DNA from: an uncultured Prevotellaceae bacterium
GTDB taxonomy: Bacteria; Bacteroidota; Bacteroidia; Bacteroidales; Bacteroidaceae
Length of the DNA: 64,000 nucleotides
Assembly: GCA_900314715.1 (NCBI GenBank)
Contig: OMWI01000004.1
Coordinates: 62,001-126,000, forward strand
Direction: 5' to 3'
The notes under the pieces are model-generated. The model saw nothing but the letters and a program-made list of their open reading frames with translations. It was not told where the DNA came from and made no database searches. Position numbers and translations under genes: made by a program. This document shows positions 1 to 8,455 of the stretch, piece after piece. Every line of letters begins with the position of its first letter. Within the stretch, counting starts at the first letter, position 1.

Positions 1-2
1 CT

Positions 3-824
3 TATGGACTTCCTGATGATAAAAGTCAATACTCTGCTGCTCAAAAAGATATGACCGATCGCTACTTAAGCATCTTACACCTCATGGTATTTGCGGGTCA
101 TCCTTATATGATACACCCATCGATTGGTGCCAATCCTATTAATCCTCCTGTAAAGTGTACGATTGTGGGAGTTACCAAATTATCAACTAATAATGCTGAG
201 TTGGCTCAGTTGGCAGATGATAATAAAGTGACTAAACCTACAACTACTGATGGAAAACATTACCATAATCCTGGTGTTACTCCTTTCAAGTATGGAGGTA
301 ATTATACATTCATTGGTAACATCGATGAATATCCAGCTGAAGCGACGTTAGCTCAAAAACGTAAGTATATGACTACGGATGAGAATCCTTATGCATACTT
401 CTTAGCCGTTGACCCATCAAGCAGCGTTAATATTACTGATACGAGTAATCCTAAGTATTATCCTAAGTATTATCGCAAGTCTCATGCTAATGAAACGCAA
501 CCATCTTGGTCACAATATTCTGCAATTATCCGTCCAGATGCAACCGCTTTAGAGGAAATTGAAAAGTATATGGTATTAAGTACAAATAGTGGTTCTGGTG
601 CTAAAGGTGTTGATGTGCAGTTTGGTTCTTGGGAAGTCGTAAATCCTACAGAAATACGCCAAATCATTGAAGATGCAGAAGAAAAGGGACAGGAAGTGAA
701 AGAAATTAATCTCAACGTGGTGTTCAATATTAATGGACAAGTTGTACGTCAGGGAACTACTTCTGTTGAAGGTCTGCCAAAAGGTATGTACATCGTGAAT
801 GGCAAGAAATATATGGTGAAATAA
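3..824 (+). CDS. Secreted protein with T9SS-type C-terminal tail (5' truncated)
   Basis: The reading frame is open to the left edge of the window, so the N-terminus and any signal peptide are missing. I do not recognise the body: it is rich in Y, N, P and T, and holds a small internal duplication (PKYYPKYY). The last ~30 residues read INGQVV...GLPKGMYIVNGKKYMVK. This matches the tails of five other large proteins in the window and resembles short type IX secretion (Por) sorting domains of Prevotella. I infer export across the outer membrane. The stop lies 18 bases before a small peptide gene at 843, which suggests co-transcription. The function is unknown. Confidence 0.75.
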   Translation, partial: YGLPDDKSQYSAAQKDMTDRYLSILHLMVFAGHPYMIHPSIGANPINPPVKCTIVGVTKLSTNNAELAQLADDNKVTKPTTTDGKHYHNPGVTPFKYGGNYTFIGNIDEYPAEATLAQKRKYMTTDENPYAYFLAVDPSSSVNITDTSNPKYYPKYYRKSHANETQPSWSQYSAIIRPDATALEEIEKYMVLSTNSGSGAKGVDVQFGSWEVVNPTEIRQIIEDAEEKGQEVKEINLNVVFNINGQVVRQGTTSVEGLPKGMYIVNGKKYMVK

Positions 825-827
825 AAT

Positions 828-834
828 AAGGAGG
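828..834 (+). promoter_or_regulatory. Strong Shine-Dalgarno AAGGAGG before small peptide gene
   Basis: AAGGAGG is a full anti-16S match and ends 8 bases before the ATG at 843. Canonical Shine-Dalgarno sites are uncommon in Bacteroidota and most genes in this window lack one. The site supports the start chosen for the small gene and suggests efficient translation. Confidence 0.7.
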
Positions 835-842
835 ACAAATAC

Positions 843-1067
843 ATGAAAAAAATATATTTGAGACCTGTATTAAACATCAAGGTCGTAAAGCATATCAATT
901 ACCTTTGTGCAGGTAGTTTACCTTTGCGTCAAACATCTTCCTCTGCGGAATGGGGTGATGAGGGGCAATTTGCTCCATCAGAATGGATTAACGAAGGTCA
1001 TAGTCCTACGACTGGATGGCCATCTGTTGGAATAGAAGAAGATACTAAGGGATTGTGGAGTCGTTAA
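843..1067 (+). CDS. Small MKK-x-Y-x-x-P peptide, 74 aa, unknown function
   Basis: The protein begins MKKIYLRPVLNIKVV and ends KGLWSR. No domain is recognised. There is no clear signal peptide or membrane helix. The middle is rich in S, E, G, P and W, with four tryptophans, so it is probably unstructured. The N-terminal pattern MKK-x-Y-x-x-P resembles those of the two small genes at 13072 and 13329, which also follow a T9SS-type cargo gene. It lies 18 bases after the preceding secreted-protein gene and has a perfect Shine-Dalgarno site, so it is very likely expressed. Its role is unknown; an accessory or precursor peptide is only a guess. Confidence 0.7.
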   Translation: MKKIYLRPVLNIKVVKHINYLCAGSLPLRQTSSSAEWGDEGQFAPSEWINEGHSPTTGWPSVGIEEDTKGLWSR

Positions 1068-1198
1068 TAGAAACCATATAAGTATAAGAATAATCAATAT
1101 GTTATCGTTAATCCAATGATAGGGATGATGCTTAAAGAATCACAGTTATCTTGGAGCAACGAAAGATGAAGTTCAAAGATTATTCATCGTTAACAATT

Positions 1199-1237
1199 CG
1201 CATCGGTTAGTTGTGAAACTGCCGATGCGTTTTTTTT
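1199..1237 (+). terminator. Rho-independent terminator after the small peptide gene
   Basis: The stem CGCATCGG pairs with CCGATGCG, with inner AGTT/AACT pairing, followed by eight T residues. It is on the plus strand about 130 bases after the 74-aa gene and probably ends the secreted protein/small peptide transcript. Confidence 0.85.
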
Positions 1238-1283
1238 GTTGATAAACATATTGATATCTTATTATTAAATCCACCCTTTTCTT

Positions 1284-1303
1284 GGGAGAGGGTCGGGGAG
1301 AGG
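1284..1303. repeat. Dispersed GGGAGAGGGTCGGGGAGAGG motif
   Basis: A G-rich, 20-bp sequence of a type that I recall recurring in intergenic DNA of many Bacteroidota genomes. The upstream CCACCCTTTTCTT could pair weakly with it. Only one copy is seen in this window, so its repeat status rests on memory and not on this sequence. Confidence 0.4.
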
Positions 1304-1306
1304 CTT

Positions 1307-1416
1307 AAACACTATCTTTAGACAATGTAAACCATAGATTTGTTTGCCATAAACAATTCATCTGTAACGCACTAATCAATGGCTTGTAGCATATAAAGCT
1401 ATAGTTTCTAATAGAA
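1307..1416. repeat. Degenerate 22-bp tandem repeat array A (4-5 units)
   Basis: Units start at 1307, 1329, 1351, 1373 and 1395, exactly 22 bp apart. Most begin AAAC or AAA and carry AT near positions 6-8 and TTT or TTG near 11-14. The last two units (1373, 1395) correspond in order to the last two units of the array at 18601 and 18623: TAATCAATGGCTTGTAGC against AAATCAATGGCCTGTAAC. The array sits between a terminator and the sigma-54 control region. Its function is unknown. Confidence 0.65.
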
Positions 1417-1449
1417 TATATAATGTAAATAATGATTGTTTATTATATT

Positions 1450-1493
1450 AATTCTGACAGTTTGTCGTTATATTGTGTCAATCTGTCAGAATT
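1450..1493. promoter_or_regulatory. Inverted repeat, candidate enhancer site for the sigma-54 promoter
   Basis: AATTCTGACAG (1450-1460) is perfectly repeated in inverse as CTGTCAGAATT (1483-1493) with a 22-bp spacer. The spacer holds further TGTC motifs. It ends 8 bp before the -24 element. A bacterial enhancer-binding protein site is the obvious reading because sigma-54 promoters need one, but the protein is not in this window. Confidence 0.65.
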
Positions 1494-1500
1494 TTCTTAG

Positions 1501-1516
1501 TGGCACATCTATTGCA
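1501..1516 (+). promoter_or_regulatory. Sigma-54 (RpoN) promoter of hsp20
   Basis: TGGCAC-N5-TTGCA matches the -24/-12 consensus, with GG (1502-1503) and GC (1514-1515) separated by exactly 10 bp. The predicted start is near 1526, giving a ~75-nt leader that includes a small ACCAC/GTGGT hairpin at 1531-1548. No TAnnTTTG element is seen in this region. Confidence 0.85.
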
Positions 1517-1587
1517 AAATAGAGGGTGTAACCACGAATGAATGTGGTAGGAAAATAGAATAATAAACAATTAAAGATTAAAAAAAT

Positions 1588-1593
1588 AGGAGG
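1588..1593 (+). promoter_or_regulatory. AGGAGG ribosome binding site of hsp20
   Basis: AGGAGG ends 8 bases before the ATG at 1602. It is one of the few strong Shine-Dalgarno sequences in the window and fits a stress gene that needs rapid translation. Confidence 0.7.
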
Positions 1594-1601
1594 ATAAAAT
1601 T

Positions 1602-2027
1602 ATGAGACCAATGAATCACAGAAATCCCTGGTTGCCAACAGTGTTCAACGATTTGTTTGACGTTAACTTAATGCCACGCATGAATACGCAGGCACCAGCC
1701 ATCAACGTACTTGAGAGTGAGAAGAGTTATACTGTTGAGTTTGCCGCACCAGGCATGAAGAAAGAGGATTTCTCCGTAAATATCAATGGTGAAGGTAACT
1801 TGATCGTGAAGATGGAGCGCAAGGAGGAACAGAACGAGCAAAACAAGAACGCTCATTATCTCCGCAGGGAGTTCAGTTATGCTAAATACGAGCAGGCTTT
1901 GATTTTGCCTGACGACGTGGAGAAGCATAAGATTTCTGCCAAAATGGAGAACGGTGTGCTTTACATCGAGTTGCCAAAGACCGAGCCTGCAGCAGAAAAG
2001 GTAGAGAGACAAATTGAAATAGGATAA
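1602..2027 (+). CDS. Small heat shock protein, Hsp20/alpha-crystallin family
   Basis: This 141-aa ATP-independent holdase chaperone binds unfolding cytoplasmic proteins. Residues ~30-141 form the alpha-crystallin domain: a conserved APGMKKEDF strand region, the LRREFSYAKYEQALILPDDV segment, and NGVLYIELPK near the C-terminus. The short N-terminus contains NPWLPTVFNDLFD, typical of Bacteroidota Hsp20. It is a single-gene unit: sigma-54 promoter upstream, AGGAGG ribosome binding site, and its own terminator at 2042-2080. Sigma-54 control together with the inverted repeat suggests induction by a dedicated enhancer-binding protein and not by general heat-shock circuits. The identity of the family is certain. 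Confidence 0.95.
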   Translation: MRPMNHRNPWLPTVFNDLFDVNLMPRMNTQAPAINVLESEKSYTVEFAAPGMKKEDFSVNINGEGNLIVKMERKEEQNEQNKNAHYLRREFSYAKYEQALILPDDVEKHKISAKMENGVLYIELPKTEPAAEKVERQIEIG

Positions 2028-2041
2028 CGTAAAACATTGTC

Positions 2042-2080
2042 AAAAAGAGGGATAAACATGGCGTTTACCCCTCTTTTTTT
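2042..2080 (+). terminator. Terminator of hsp20
   Basis: AAAAAGAGGG plus TAAAC pairs with GTTTA plus CCCCTCTTTTT around a short loop, then a T run to 2080. It lies 15 bases after the hsp20 stop. Confidence 0.85.
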
Positions 2081-2144
2081 GTTATTTTGTGAATTATTAT
2101 TTGATTTTGTAGAAAGTAGTACCGCTTTTTTTATCAAAATGATG

Positions 2145-2153
2145 TATCTTTGC
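2145..2153 (+). promoter_or_regulatory. Bacteroidota -7 element of gpmI
   Basis: TATCTTTGC matches TAnnTTTGC and lies 27 bases before the gpmI ATG. No good -33 TTTG is seen at the usual spacing. Confidence 0.65.
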
Positions 2154-2180
2154 ACACAAAAACAATTTTTTTAGATAATT

Positions 2181-3707
2181 ATGGCAAAGAAAGCATTATT
2201 GATGATTCTCGATGGATGGGGAATCGGAAAACATGGTGAAGGTGATGTAATATTCAGAACCCCAACTCCTTATTTGGATTATCTCACGGCAGTATCTCCA
2301 CACTCTCAGTTGCAAGCATCTGGCGAAGACGTTGGTTTGCCTGACGGACAGATGGGTAACTCAGAGGTTGGACACCTCAATATCGGTGCTGGACGCATCG
2401 TGTATCAAGACTTGGTGAAAATCAACCGTGCTTGCAAGGATGGTTCCATCCTGAAGAATGCGCAGGTAGTGGCTGCTTATTCATACGCCAAGGAAAATGG
2501 CAAGAAACTCCACTTGATGGGATTGACCAGCGACGGAGGCGTACACTCTTCTCTCGACCATTTGTTTAAGTTGGTAGAGATTGGTAAGGAGTATGGATTG
2601 AAAGACCAGGTTTTCGTTCATTGCTTCATGGACGGTCGCGATACTGACCCGAAGTCGGGTATCGGATTCATTCAGCAACTCACCGACGTATGTCAGCAAA
2701 ACGATGCACACATCGCCAGCATCGTAGGTCGTTTCTACGCTATGGATAGAGACAAGCGTTGGGAGCGCGTGAAAGAAGCTTACGATTTGATTGTTTGCGG
2801 ACAAGGCAAACAAAGCGACGATATGGTGAAAGCCATGCAAGAAAGTTATGATGATGGCGTGACCGATGAATTCATCAAGCCCATCCACAACAATACCGTC
2901 AATGGCGTTATCGAGGAAGGCGACGTAGTTATCTTCATCAACTTCCGTAACGACCGTGCCAAGGAACTTACCCAAGTGCTTACGCAAGAAGACATGCCTG
3001 ATGCAGGAATGAAGACCATCCCTGGATTGCAGTATTATTGCATGACTCCATACGATGCCAAGTTTACGGGTGTGAACATCCTTTTCCCCAAGGAAAACGT
3101 GGAAGATACGTTGGGCGAATACCTGTCGAAACTGAAGAAAAGACAACTTCATACCGCAGAGACAGAGAAGTACGCACACGTAACGTTCTTCTTCAATGGC
3201 GGTCGTGAGGCTCCGTATGAAGGTGAAGACCGTATCTTGGTGGCTTCTCCAAAGGTTGCAACGTACGACTTGAAACCAGAGATGTCTGCTTATGAGGTGA
3301 AAGACAAACTCGTTGGAGCCATTACCACACAACAATACGATTTCATCGTGGTGAATTTCGCCAATGGTGATATGGTGGGACACACTGGTGTTTACAATGC
3401 CATTGCCAAGGCTGTTTGGGCAGTTGACAATTGCGTACGCGAAGTCATCGAGACCGCTAAGGCAAATGATTACGAGGCTATTATCATTGCTGACCATGGC
3501 AATGCTGACAATGCCATTAATCCAGACGGTACGCCCAATACCGCTCACTCGCTCAACCCCGTTCCGTTTATCTATGTCACCAATAACAATTCCGCTACCG
3601 TAAAGGATGGTCGTTTGGCTGACGTGGCACCTTCTATCCTACATATCATGGGATTGGAGCAACCTGCAGACATGACGGGTGAGAACTTGATACAAGACAA
3701 TTGTTAA
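2181..3707 (+). CDS. gpmI: 2,3-bisphosphoglycerate-independent phosphoglycerate mutase
   Basis: Cytoplasmic glycolysis/gluconeogenesis enzyme that interconverts 3- and 2-phosphoglycerate through a phosphoserine intermediate, with two metal ions. The protein is 508 aa, normal for the family. It starts [16 protein letters not shown] with the metal-binding Asp, has the catalytic serine in [14 protein letters not shown] (~residue 60), and the second metal cluster in [10 protein letters not shown] and [11 protein letters not shown] near the C-terminus. It has its own promoter; 50 bases downstream the M6 protease gene starts with no terminator between, so some read-through is possible. Identification is firm. 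Confidence 0.97.
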   Translation: MAKKALLMILDGWGIGKHGEGDVIFRTPTPYLDYLTAVSPHSQLQASGEDVGLPDGQMGNSEVGHLNIGAGRIVYQDLVKINRACKDGSILKNAQVVAAYSYAKENGKKLHLMGLTSDGGVHSSLDHLFKLVEIGKEYGLKDQVFVHCFMDGRDTDPKSGIGFIQQLTDVCQQNDAHIASIVGRFYAMDRDKRWERVKEAYDLIVCGQGKQSDDMVKAMQESYDDGVTDEFIKPIHNNTVNGVIEEGDVVIFINFRNDRAKELTQVLTQEDMPDAGMKTIPGLQYYCMTPYDAKFTGVNILFPKENVEDTLGEYLSKLKKRQLHTAETEKYAHVTFFFNGGREAPYEGEDRILVASPKVATYDLKPEMSAYEVKDKLVGAITTQQYDFIVVNFANGDMVGHTGVYNAIAKAVWAVDNCVREVIETAKANDYEAIIIADHGNADNAINPDGTPNTAHSLNPVPFIYVTNNNSATVKDGRLADVAPSILHIMGLEQPADMTGENLIQDNC

Positions 3708-3756
3708 ATTAGATTGTATCAACAGGAAACTAACTATACATTTCTGAATAGATTGA

Positions 3757-6003
3757 ATGACTAAACGTATTTTGATGTGCCTTTCTGCATGGCTTGTGGC
3801 TGTCACCTGTGTGGCAGTCCCCGCCAAGAAAGGATTTTGGAAGGCCATTACTTTGAAAGATGGTACTACCGTACAAGCGCAATTGCGCGGTGATGAACAT
3901 TTGCATTTTTGGGAAACTCCAGACGGAAAGCGTTATCTCGTAGAGTCGGAGACGGGACGTTATATCCCCGCCGATATGGACAAGTTGCGCCAAAAGGCAA
4001 ATGCTCGTAAGGCACGTGTTTCACAGGCTCGCGCCCAAAGACGCGTGAGAATTGGCGGTAACCATGACCCATACATAGGAAAGAAAAAAGGTCTTATTAT
4101 CTTGACGCAATTCAAGGGACAGACTTTTGAAAGCGGTCATGACAAAAGCCTTTATAATGAGATAACCAACTCGCCAGGCTTTAGCCGATTAGGTTTCAAT
4201 GGTTCGGTTCACGATTATTTCTTGGACCAAAGTGACGGTAAGTTCGACTTGACATTCGATGTGGTAGGTCCCGTAACCTTATCGAACACCAATTCTTACT
4301 ATGGCCAAAACGGTAGTGATGGCGGAGACCTGCGACCAGAATACATGATTGTAGAAGCATGTAGGTTGGTGCAAGACCAAGTGAATTTTTCGGATTATGA
4401 TTGGGATGGTGACGGTGAGGTAGACCAAGTCGTTGTGCTTTACAACGGATTGGGCGAAGCCGCAGGAGGCGATGAAAATACGGTATGGCCACACGAATAT
4501 AAGATTTCCTATTCCCCCGTGAATAACTATAGACCCCTTTCCCTTGATGGCGTAAGAATCGATACCTACGCTTGTTGTGCCGAAAAGACGGTTTATGGCT
4601 ATAATGAATTCGGACAAATGGAATATGGCATTTCTGGAATCGGTACGTTCTGCCATGAGTTCAGTCATTGCCTTGGTTTGCCCGACATGTATGATACCGT
4701 TTATGGTACTGAAGGGAATTATGGCATGAGTTCGTGGAGTGTCATGGACCAAGGTTCTTACAATGGATTGACAGCCCCAGGTTTTTGTCCTGCTGCCTAT
4801 ACTGCCTATGAACGCATGTATGCTGGATGGCGACAGCCCATCGAGTTGAAAGAGAACGTAGACATAAAAAACATGACTCCTATCTCTCAAGGGGGTAACA
4901 CCTATATTATATATAATGATGCTACACCCAATGAGTATTACTTGTTGGAGAACCGACAATTTACGGGATGGGATACGGCACTTGAAGGCAATGGCTTGAT
5001 AGTGACGCACGTGGATTTTGATGAAGACGTATGGCTTTACAACCTCGTAAACACGACCGCAAAGGTAGAGGATGTTCCCATTTACAATGACCATCAACGC
5101 TGTCATGTAATCGCAGCCGACAATTCGTATGGTTCATATAAGACCTATGTCTATGATGACGGAACCGAGATTCCCTATTATGATTATGATGATATTGACG
5201 GCGATGCTTTCCCATACGTGAAAGACAACGTGGTGTTGAACGATAGTTTGACCAACAAGTCAATCCCACGTGCCACATGGTATAATTATAATAAATATGG
5301 TAATAAGAAATGGAATCATTCCTTGCTTCATATTACCCAAAACACCGATAAAACCGTTAGTTTTTCGTTCCGCGTAGCCGATAATCCCGAAGGAGCCGAT
5401 GAGGCAGAGTATTTCTTCGTGGAGACATTTAACAATTGTGAAGGTACAGGCGGGAACGATGGATTGTGGAGTGGTTCGATGGTAGGGCAGTCTACCTTCA
5501 TTCCCGATAACAACGGATGGAAAGGAAGTTCAGTTTATGGTGCTAACAAATGTGCGAGATTAGGTGCGACACGTGGTAATATTGCCGTTCGTACTCCTAT
5601 ATTTGCCATCGACGGAACGGCAACCATCATGTTCAATGCCGCTTCTTGGGAAGGTGACAATACCACTTTGCAACTCTTTGCCGATGATGAAGACGGTTAT
5701 CCAACCAGTGATTTCCAGATTTCAAATACTAATTTCACCTTGTCGCAAGGTGCATGGCAAACTTACAGTACCACCATCAGTGGTGTAGGTAAGTTGCGCC
5801 TTCGTTTCACTCCTTCCAAGCGTTTCTTCTTGGATGAGTTGATGGTTGGCGTTAACATCTTGTCTGACGTGAAAGGTGTAACAGTCGTAGATACAATCGA
5901 CAACAATGTGTATGACCTCAATGGCCGCAAGGTGGGAACATCCTTCCAGCAACTTCCAAAGGGTGTCTACATCATGAACGGAAAGAAATACGTAATTCAA
6001 TAA
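3757..6003 (+). CDS. Secreted M6-family metalloprotease with T9SS-type tail
   Basis: The protein is 748 aa, with a signal peptide at the N-terminus (MTKRILMCLSAWLVAVTCVA). The zinc motif HEFSHCLGLPDMYD at ~residue 298 is the HExxHxxGLPD signature of M6 (immune inhibitor A-like) peptidases. A Ca2+-type acidic motif, DYDWDGDGEVDQVV, precedes it. The C-terminal third looks like a beta-sandwich (choice-of-anchor J/cleaved-adhesin type), and the tail VYDLNGRKV...KGVYIMNGKKYVIQ is the sorting domain. I infer secretion or surface anchoring by T9SS and breakdown of extracellular protein. It is the first of four consecutive cargo-type genes; the next starts 31 bases later. Confidence 0.9.
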   Translation: MTKRILMCLSAWLVAVTCVAVPAKKGFWKAITLKDGTTVQAQLRGDEHLHFWETPDGKRYLVESETGRYIPADMDKLRQKANARKARVSQARAQRRVRIGGNHDPYIGKKKGLIILTQFKGQTFESGHDKSLYNEITNSPGFSRLGFNGSVHDYFLDQSDGKFDLTFDVVGPVTLSNTNSYYGQNGSDGGDLRPEYMIVEACRLVQDQVNFSDYDWDGDGEVDQVVVLYNGLGEAAGGDENTVWPHEYKISYSPVNNYRPLSLDGVRIDTYACCAEKTVYGYNEFGQMEYGISGIGTFCHEFSHCLGLPDMYDTVYGTEGNYGMSSWSVMDQGSYNGLTAPGFCPAAYTAYERMYAGWRQPIELKENVDIKNMTPISQGGNTYIIYNDATPNEYYLLENRQFTGWDTALEGNGLIVTHVDFDEDVWLYNLVNTTAKVEDVPIYNDHQRCHVIAADNSYGSYKTYVYDDGTEIPYYDYDDIDGDAFPYVKDNVVLNDSLTNKSIPRATWYNYNKYGNKKWNHSLLHITQNTDKTVSFSFRVADNPEGADEAEYFFVETFNNCEGTGGNDGLWSGSMVGQSTFIPDNNGWKGSSVYGANKCARLGATRGNIAVRTPIFAIDGTATIMFNAASWEGDNTTLQLFADDEDGYPTSDFQISNTNFTLSQGAWQTYSTTISGVGKLRLRFTPSKRFFLDELMVGVNILSDVKGVTVVDTIDNNVYDLNGRKVGTSFQQLPKGVYIMNGKKYVIQ

Positions 6004-6034
6004 GCATATAAAGAAGAAAATAATGATTAGTGAT

Positions 6035-8374
6035 ATGAGAAAAAGTTTATTAACATGTTTGGCAGGAGCTGTTCTGGGATTGGTTCCATTGTCAATCGAT
6101 GCACAAAACGTGAAATTGAGGGCCAATTGTGTCAACGGAAGAGATTCTGAGACGAAGATGTGGTCTACGAACAACATCGGTATCTATGAGTTTACCGATG
6201 AGGTGCAGAATAAAACGGAATGGACTCCCCTGTATTTGTCACCCACTTGTTATGGCAACAATGGAGCCGTTTACGTAGACGGATATTATTACACGTTCTT
6301 CGGCGGTGAAGCAGAGGACGAGAATGATCCTGGAAACATTGGTGGCGACATTGAGAATACGCCTATGAAGGTGGTGGCTCGTAAGTGGAATACGGAAACA
6401 TGGGAAAAGGTGGACGAGAAAGTTTTCACCACCAACCGTGGCTTGAACTTCAAGGATATGACGTATGACCCCAATGAAGATATGGTGTTTGCCATTTATC
6501 ATGACATTACGGGAAGTGGAATGGATGCTGTAGACCAATTGCGTCTGGGTGTTGTAAACCTTGAAGACTATTCAGTAACTCCCGTTTCCAGTAAGGGCTA
6601 TCCCGTTGAGTTCGTAGCTTTGGCTGCCCATCCCAACGGAAAACTTTATGCCATTGCATATAGTTCTTACGAAACATCGTCTTTCTTGTATGAGATTAAC
6701 AAGAAAACGGGCGAACATCAGTTGATTGGCAACCTCGGTCATGGCACACGTCGCTATGGTGTGCAAACGGCAACTATCGACCAACGCACGGGTAAGATGT
6801 ATTGGGCAGGATATATGTATAATATTCCTACCAATAAGTCGGGCAAGACGAAGGAGGACGTACAGAATATGTATAGGACTGGTCTGTATGAGGTAGATGT
6901 TAACACGGCTGCTTGTACGTTAATCTCTGAATTCCCTTGGCGTGAGAATTTGGCTGGTATGTATGTAGTGGGAGATATCCAGAAACTGGATTACGACCTC
7001 TATGTAAGTGCCAACTTCCCCGAGATGATGAACGTAAACGAGCCTGCTACCGTTACGGCCAACTTGAAGAACTTAGGTACTAAGTCGGTAAGTGGATACA
7101 AGGTAAACCTTTATGTCAATGGTAAGTTGGTGGCAAGCAAGTCTGGAAACGAGATTGCCTCTAAGGGAAAAGGTGTCGTAGAATTTACGTATGTTCCTTC
7201 CGTTGTTGATGGAGAAGCAGTGGATATGTATGTAGACGTTGTTTACACCTCTGACCAGAATCCTGTTAACAACCAGTCGGATGTTGCAAAGATTGACGTG
7301 CTTCAATTGCAATTGCCAACCATCAATTTGGCAGGAATGAGCGATGAAACAGGTAGGGTTTATCTCGCTTGGGATGCTCCAAAGTCAGAGGCAATAGACA
7401 TGGTGGAAGACTTCGAGCGCTATGCTCCGTTTGTCATTGACAATATCGGTAATTGGACTTTGGTTGACGGTGACGGTGGTTATACGGCCATGTACAACTC
7501 ATGGGAAGGTACCTATGACTATGCACATGCTGGAGAACCTTTTGCTTGGCAGGTGTTCAATCCTGAAGCAGCTGGTTTCGATTCATTCTATTGGGCAGAA
7601 GATACTTGCACGTATTATTGCCAGTCGGGTAAGCAAATGTTGCAGTCTATGGTTGGTGCTGTTCCAAATGCCGCTGGCGATCTCATATCAGTTACCAATG
7701 ATAACTGGCTCATTTCACCCGAACTCTCAGGTAATGTACAAACCATTTCGTTCTATGCGAAATGCTGGACTTCCCAAGTATCATACTTTGGTGAATATCG
7801 CCATTATCCTGCAAGATTCAATGTGTATTACTCTACTACGGATAAGAACGTCAGCAGTTTCTATAAGTTGAATAACAGTCCTCTTGAGGCTCCGATGTGG
7901 TTCTCAGAAGGTGCCTTGTCGTTCAAGTTGCCCGAAGGTGCAAAGTATTTTGCCATTCAAGACGTTAGCGAGTATGTTTATGACGAAGTAGATGTTTCTG
8001 GTGAAAATGTAGAGGGATACGTTCTCTATATTGACGACATCCGCTATCAAGCTCCTGGCGTTCACGTAAAGGGTTACAACATCTATCGCGATGGTAAGAA
8101 ACTCAATGAGCAGTTGCTCACCGCTACCGATTACGATGAATTTGTGCCTGTAGGCAATCACGAATATGTTGTTACGGCTGTTTACGAAGAAGGTGAATCT
8201 CCCGTTTCCAACGTATTCTCAGCTGTAGGTGATCCTTCTAATCCCAATGCCATTCACTTTGTAGAGGCTAATTCCGACAAGGAGAATGCTCGCTATGATC
8301 TCTCTGGTCGTCGCGTTAACGGAGCAAAGAAAGGTATCTATATCAAGAACGGCAAGAAATTTATCGTGAAATAA
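6035..8374 (+). CDS. Secreted multidomain adhesin-like protein with T9SS-type tail
   Basis: An ATG also exists at 6023, but starting at 6035 gives a proper signal peptide (MRKSLLTCLAGAVLGLVPLSIDA), 779 aa. The N-terminal ~330 residues contain repeated YVDGYYYTFFGGE-like and GKLYAIAY-like strands, suggesting a beta-propeller. Residues ~340-440 look like a CARDB/Ig-like domain. About 465-650 resembles a cleaved-adhesin (choice-of-anchor J) sandwich (WTLVDGDGGYT, WLISPELSG). A fibronectin III-like segment follows (KGYNIYRDGKKL), and the tail is RYDLSGRRV...KGIYIKNGKKFIVK. No catalytic motif was found. Probably surface-associated, in an operon with the M6 protease. Confidence 0.8.
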   Translation: MRKSLLTCLAGAVLGLVPLSIDAQNVKLRANCVNGRDSETKMWSTNNIGIYEFTDEVQNKTEWTPLYLSPTCYGNNGAVYVDGYYYTFFGGEAEDENDPGNIGGDIENTPMKVVARKWNTETWEKVDEKVFTTNRGLNFKDMTYDPNEDMVFAIYHDITGSGMDAVDQLRLGVVNLEDYSVTPVSSKGYPVEFVALAAHPNGKLYAIAYSSYETSSFLYEINKKTGEHQLIGNLGHGTRRYGVQTATIDQRTGKMYWAGYMYNIPTNKSGKTKEDVQNMYRTGLYEVDVNTAACTLISEFPWRENLAGMYVVGDIQKLDYDLYVSANFPEMMNVNEPATVTANLKNLGTKSVSGYKVNLYVNGKLVASKSGNEIASKGKGVVEFTYVPSVVDGEAVDMYVDVVYTSDQNPVNNQSDVAKIDVLQLQLPTINLAGMSDETGRVYLAWDAPKSEAIDMVEDFERYAPFVIDNIGNWTLVDGDGGYTAMYNSWEGTYDYAHAGEPFAWQVFNPEAAGFDSFYWAEDTCTYYCQSGKQMLQSMVGAVPNAAGDLISVTNDNWLISPELSGNVQTISFYAKCWTSQVSYFGEYRHYPARFNVYYSTTDKNVSSFYKLNNSPLEAPMWFSEGALSFKLPEGAKYFAIQDVSEYVYDEVDVSGENVEGYVLYIDDIRYQAPGVHVKGYNIYRDGKKLNEQLLTATDYDEFVPVGNHEYVVTAVYEEGESPVSNVFSAVGDPSNPNAIHFVEANSDKENARYDLSGRRVNGAKKGIYIKNGKKFIVK

Positions 8375-8396
8375 AGTTAGACACTCACTATCTTTT

Positions 8397-8421
8397 AGTG
8401 GCAGGGAATTCCCCTGCCACT
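8397..8421 (+). terminator. Hairpin between two cargo-type genes
   Basis: AGTGGCAGGG pairs with CCCTGCCACT around a 5-nt loop. It is followed by TATAATTATTT, a weak U tract, so it may attenuate transcription or stabilise mRNA instead of terminating fully before the next gene at 8456. Confidence 0.6.
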
Positions 8422-8455
8422 ATAATTATTTGATTATATTCAAAATTATAGTTAT

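Larger units (their letters stand above)
1068..1601. other. 534-bp gene-free region upstream of hsp20
   Basis: The region has no convincing ORF. From left to right it contains a strong terminator (1199-1237), a dispersed purine-rich motif (1284-1303), a 22-bp-period degenerate tandem repeat array (1307-1416), a long inverted repeat (1450-1493) and a sigma-54 promoter (1501-1516) that fires towards the Hsp20 gene. 1080-1190 holds nothing I can identify. Confidence 0.75.

Noticed and set aside
2481-3548. 355-aa open frame antisense to gpmI
   Set aside because: It lies wholly within a well-identified gene, encodes no recognisable domain and has no promoter or conserved start. It is a shadow frame.
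4279-5106. 275-aa open frame antisense to the M6 protease
   Set aside because: Fully inside the protease gene, with composition typical of antisense translation and no motif.
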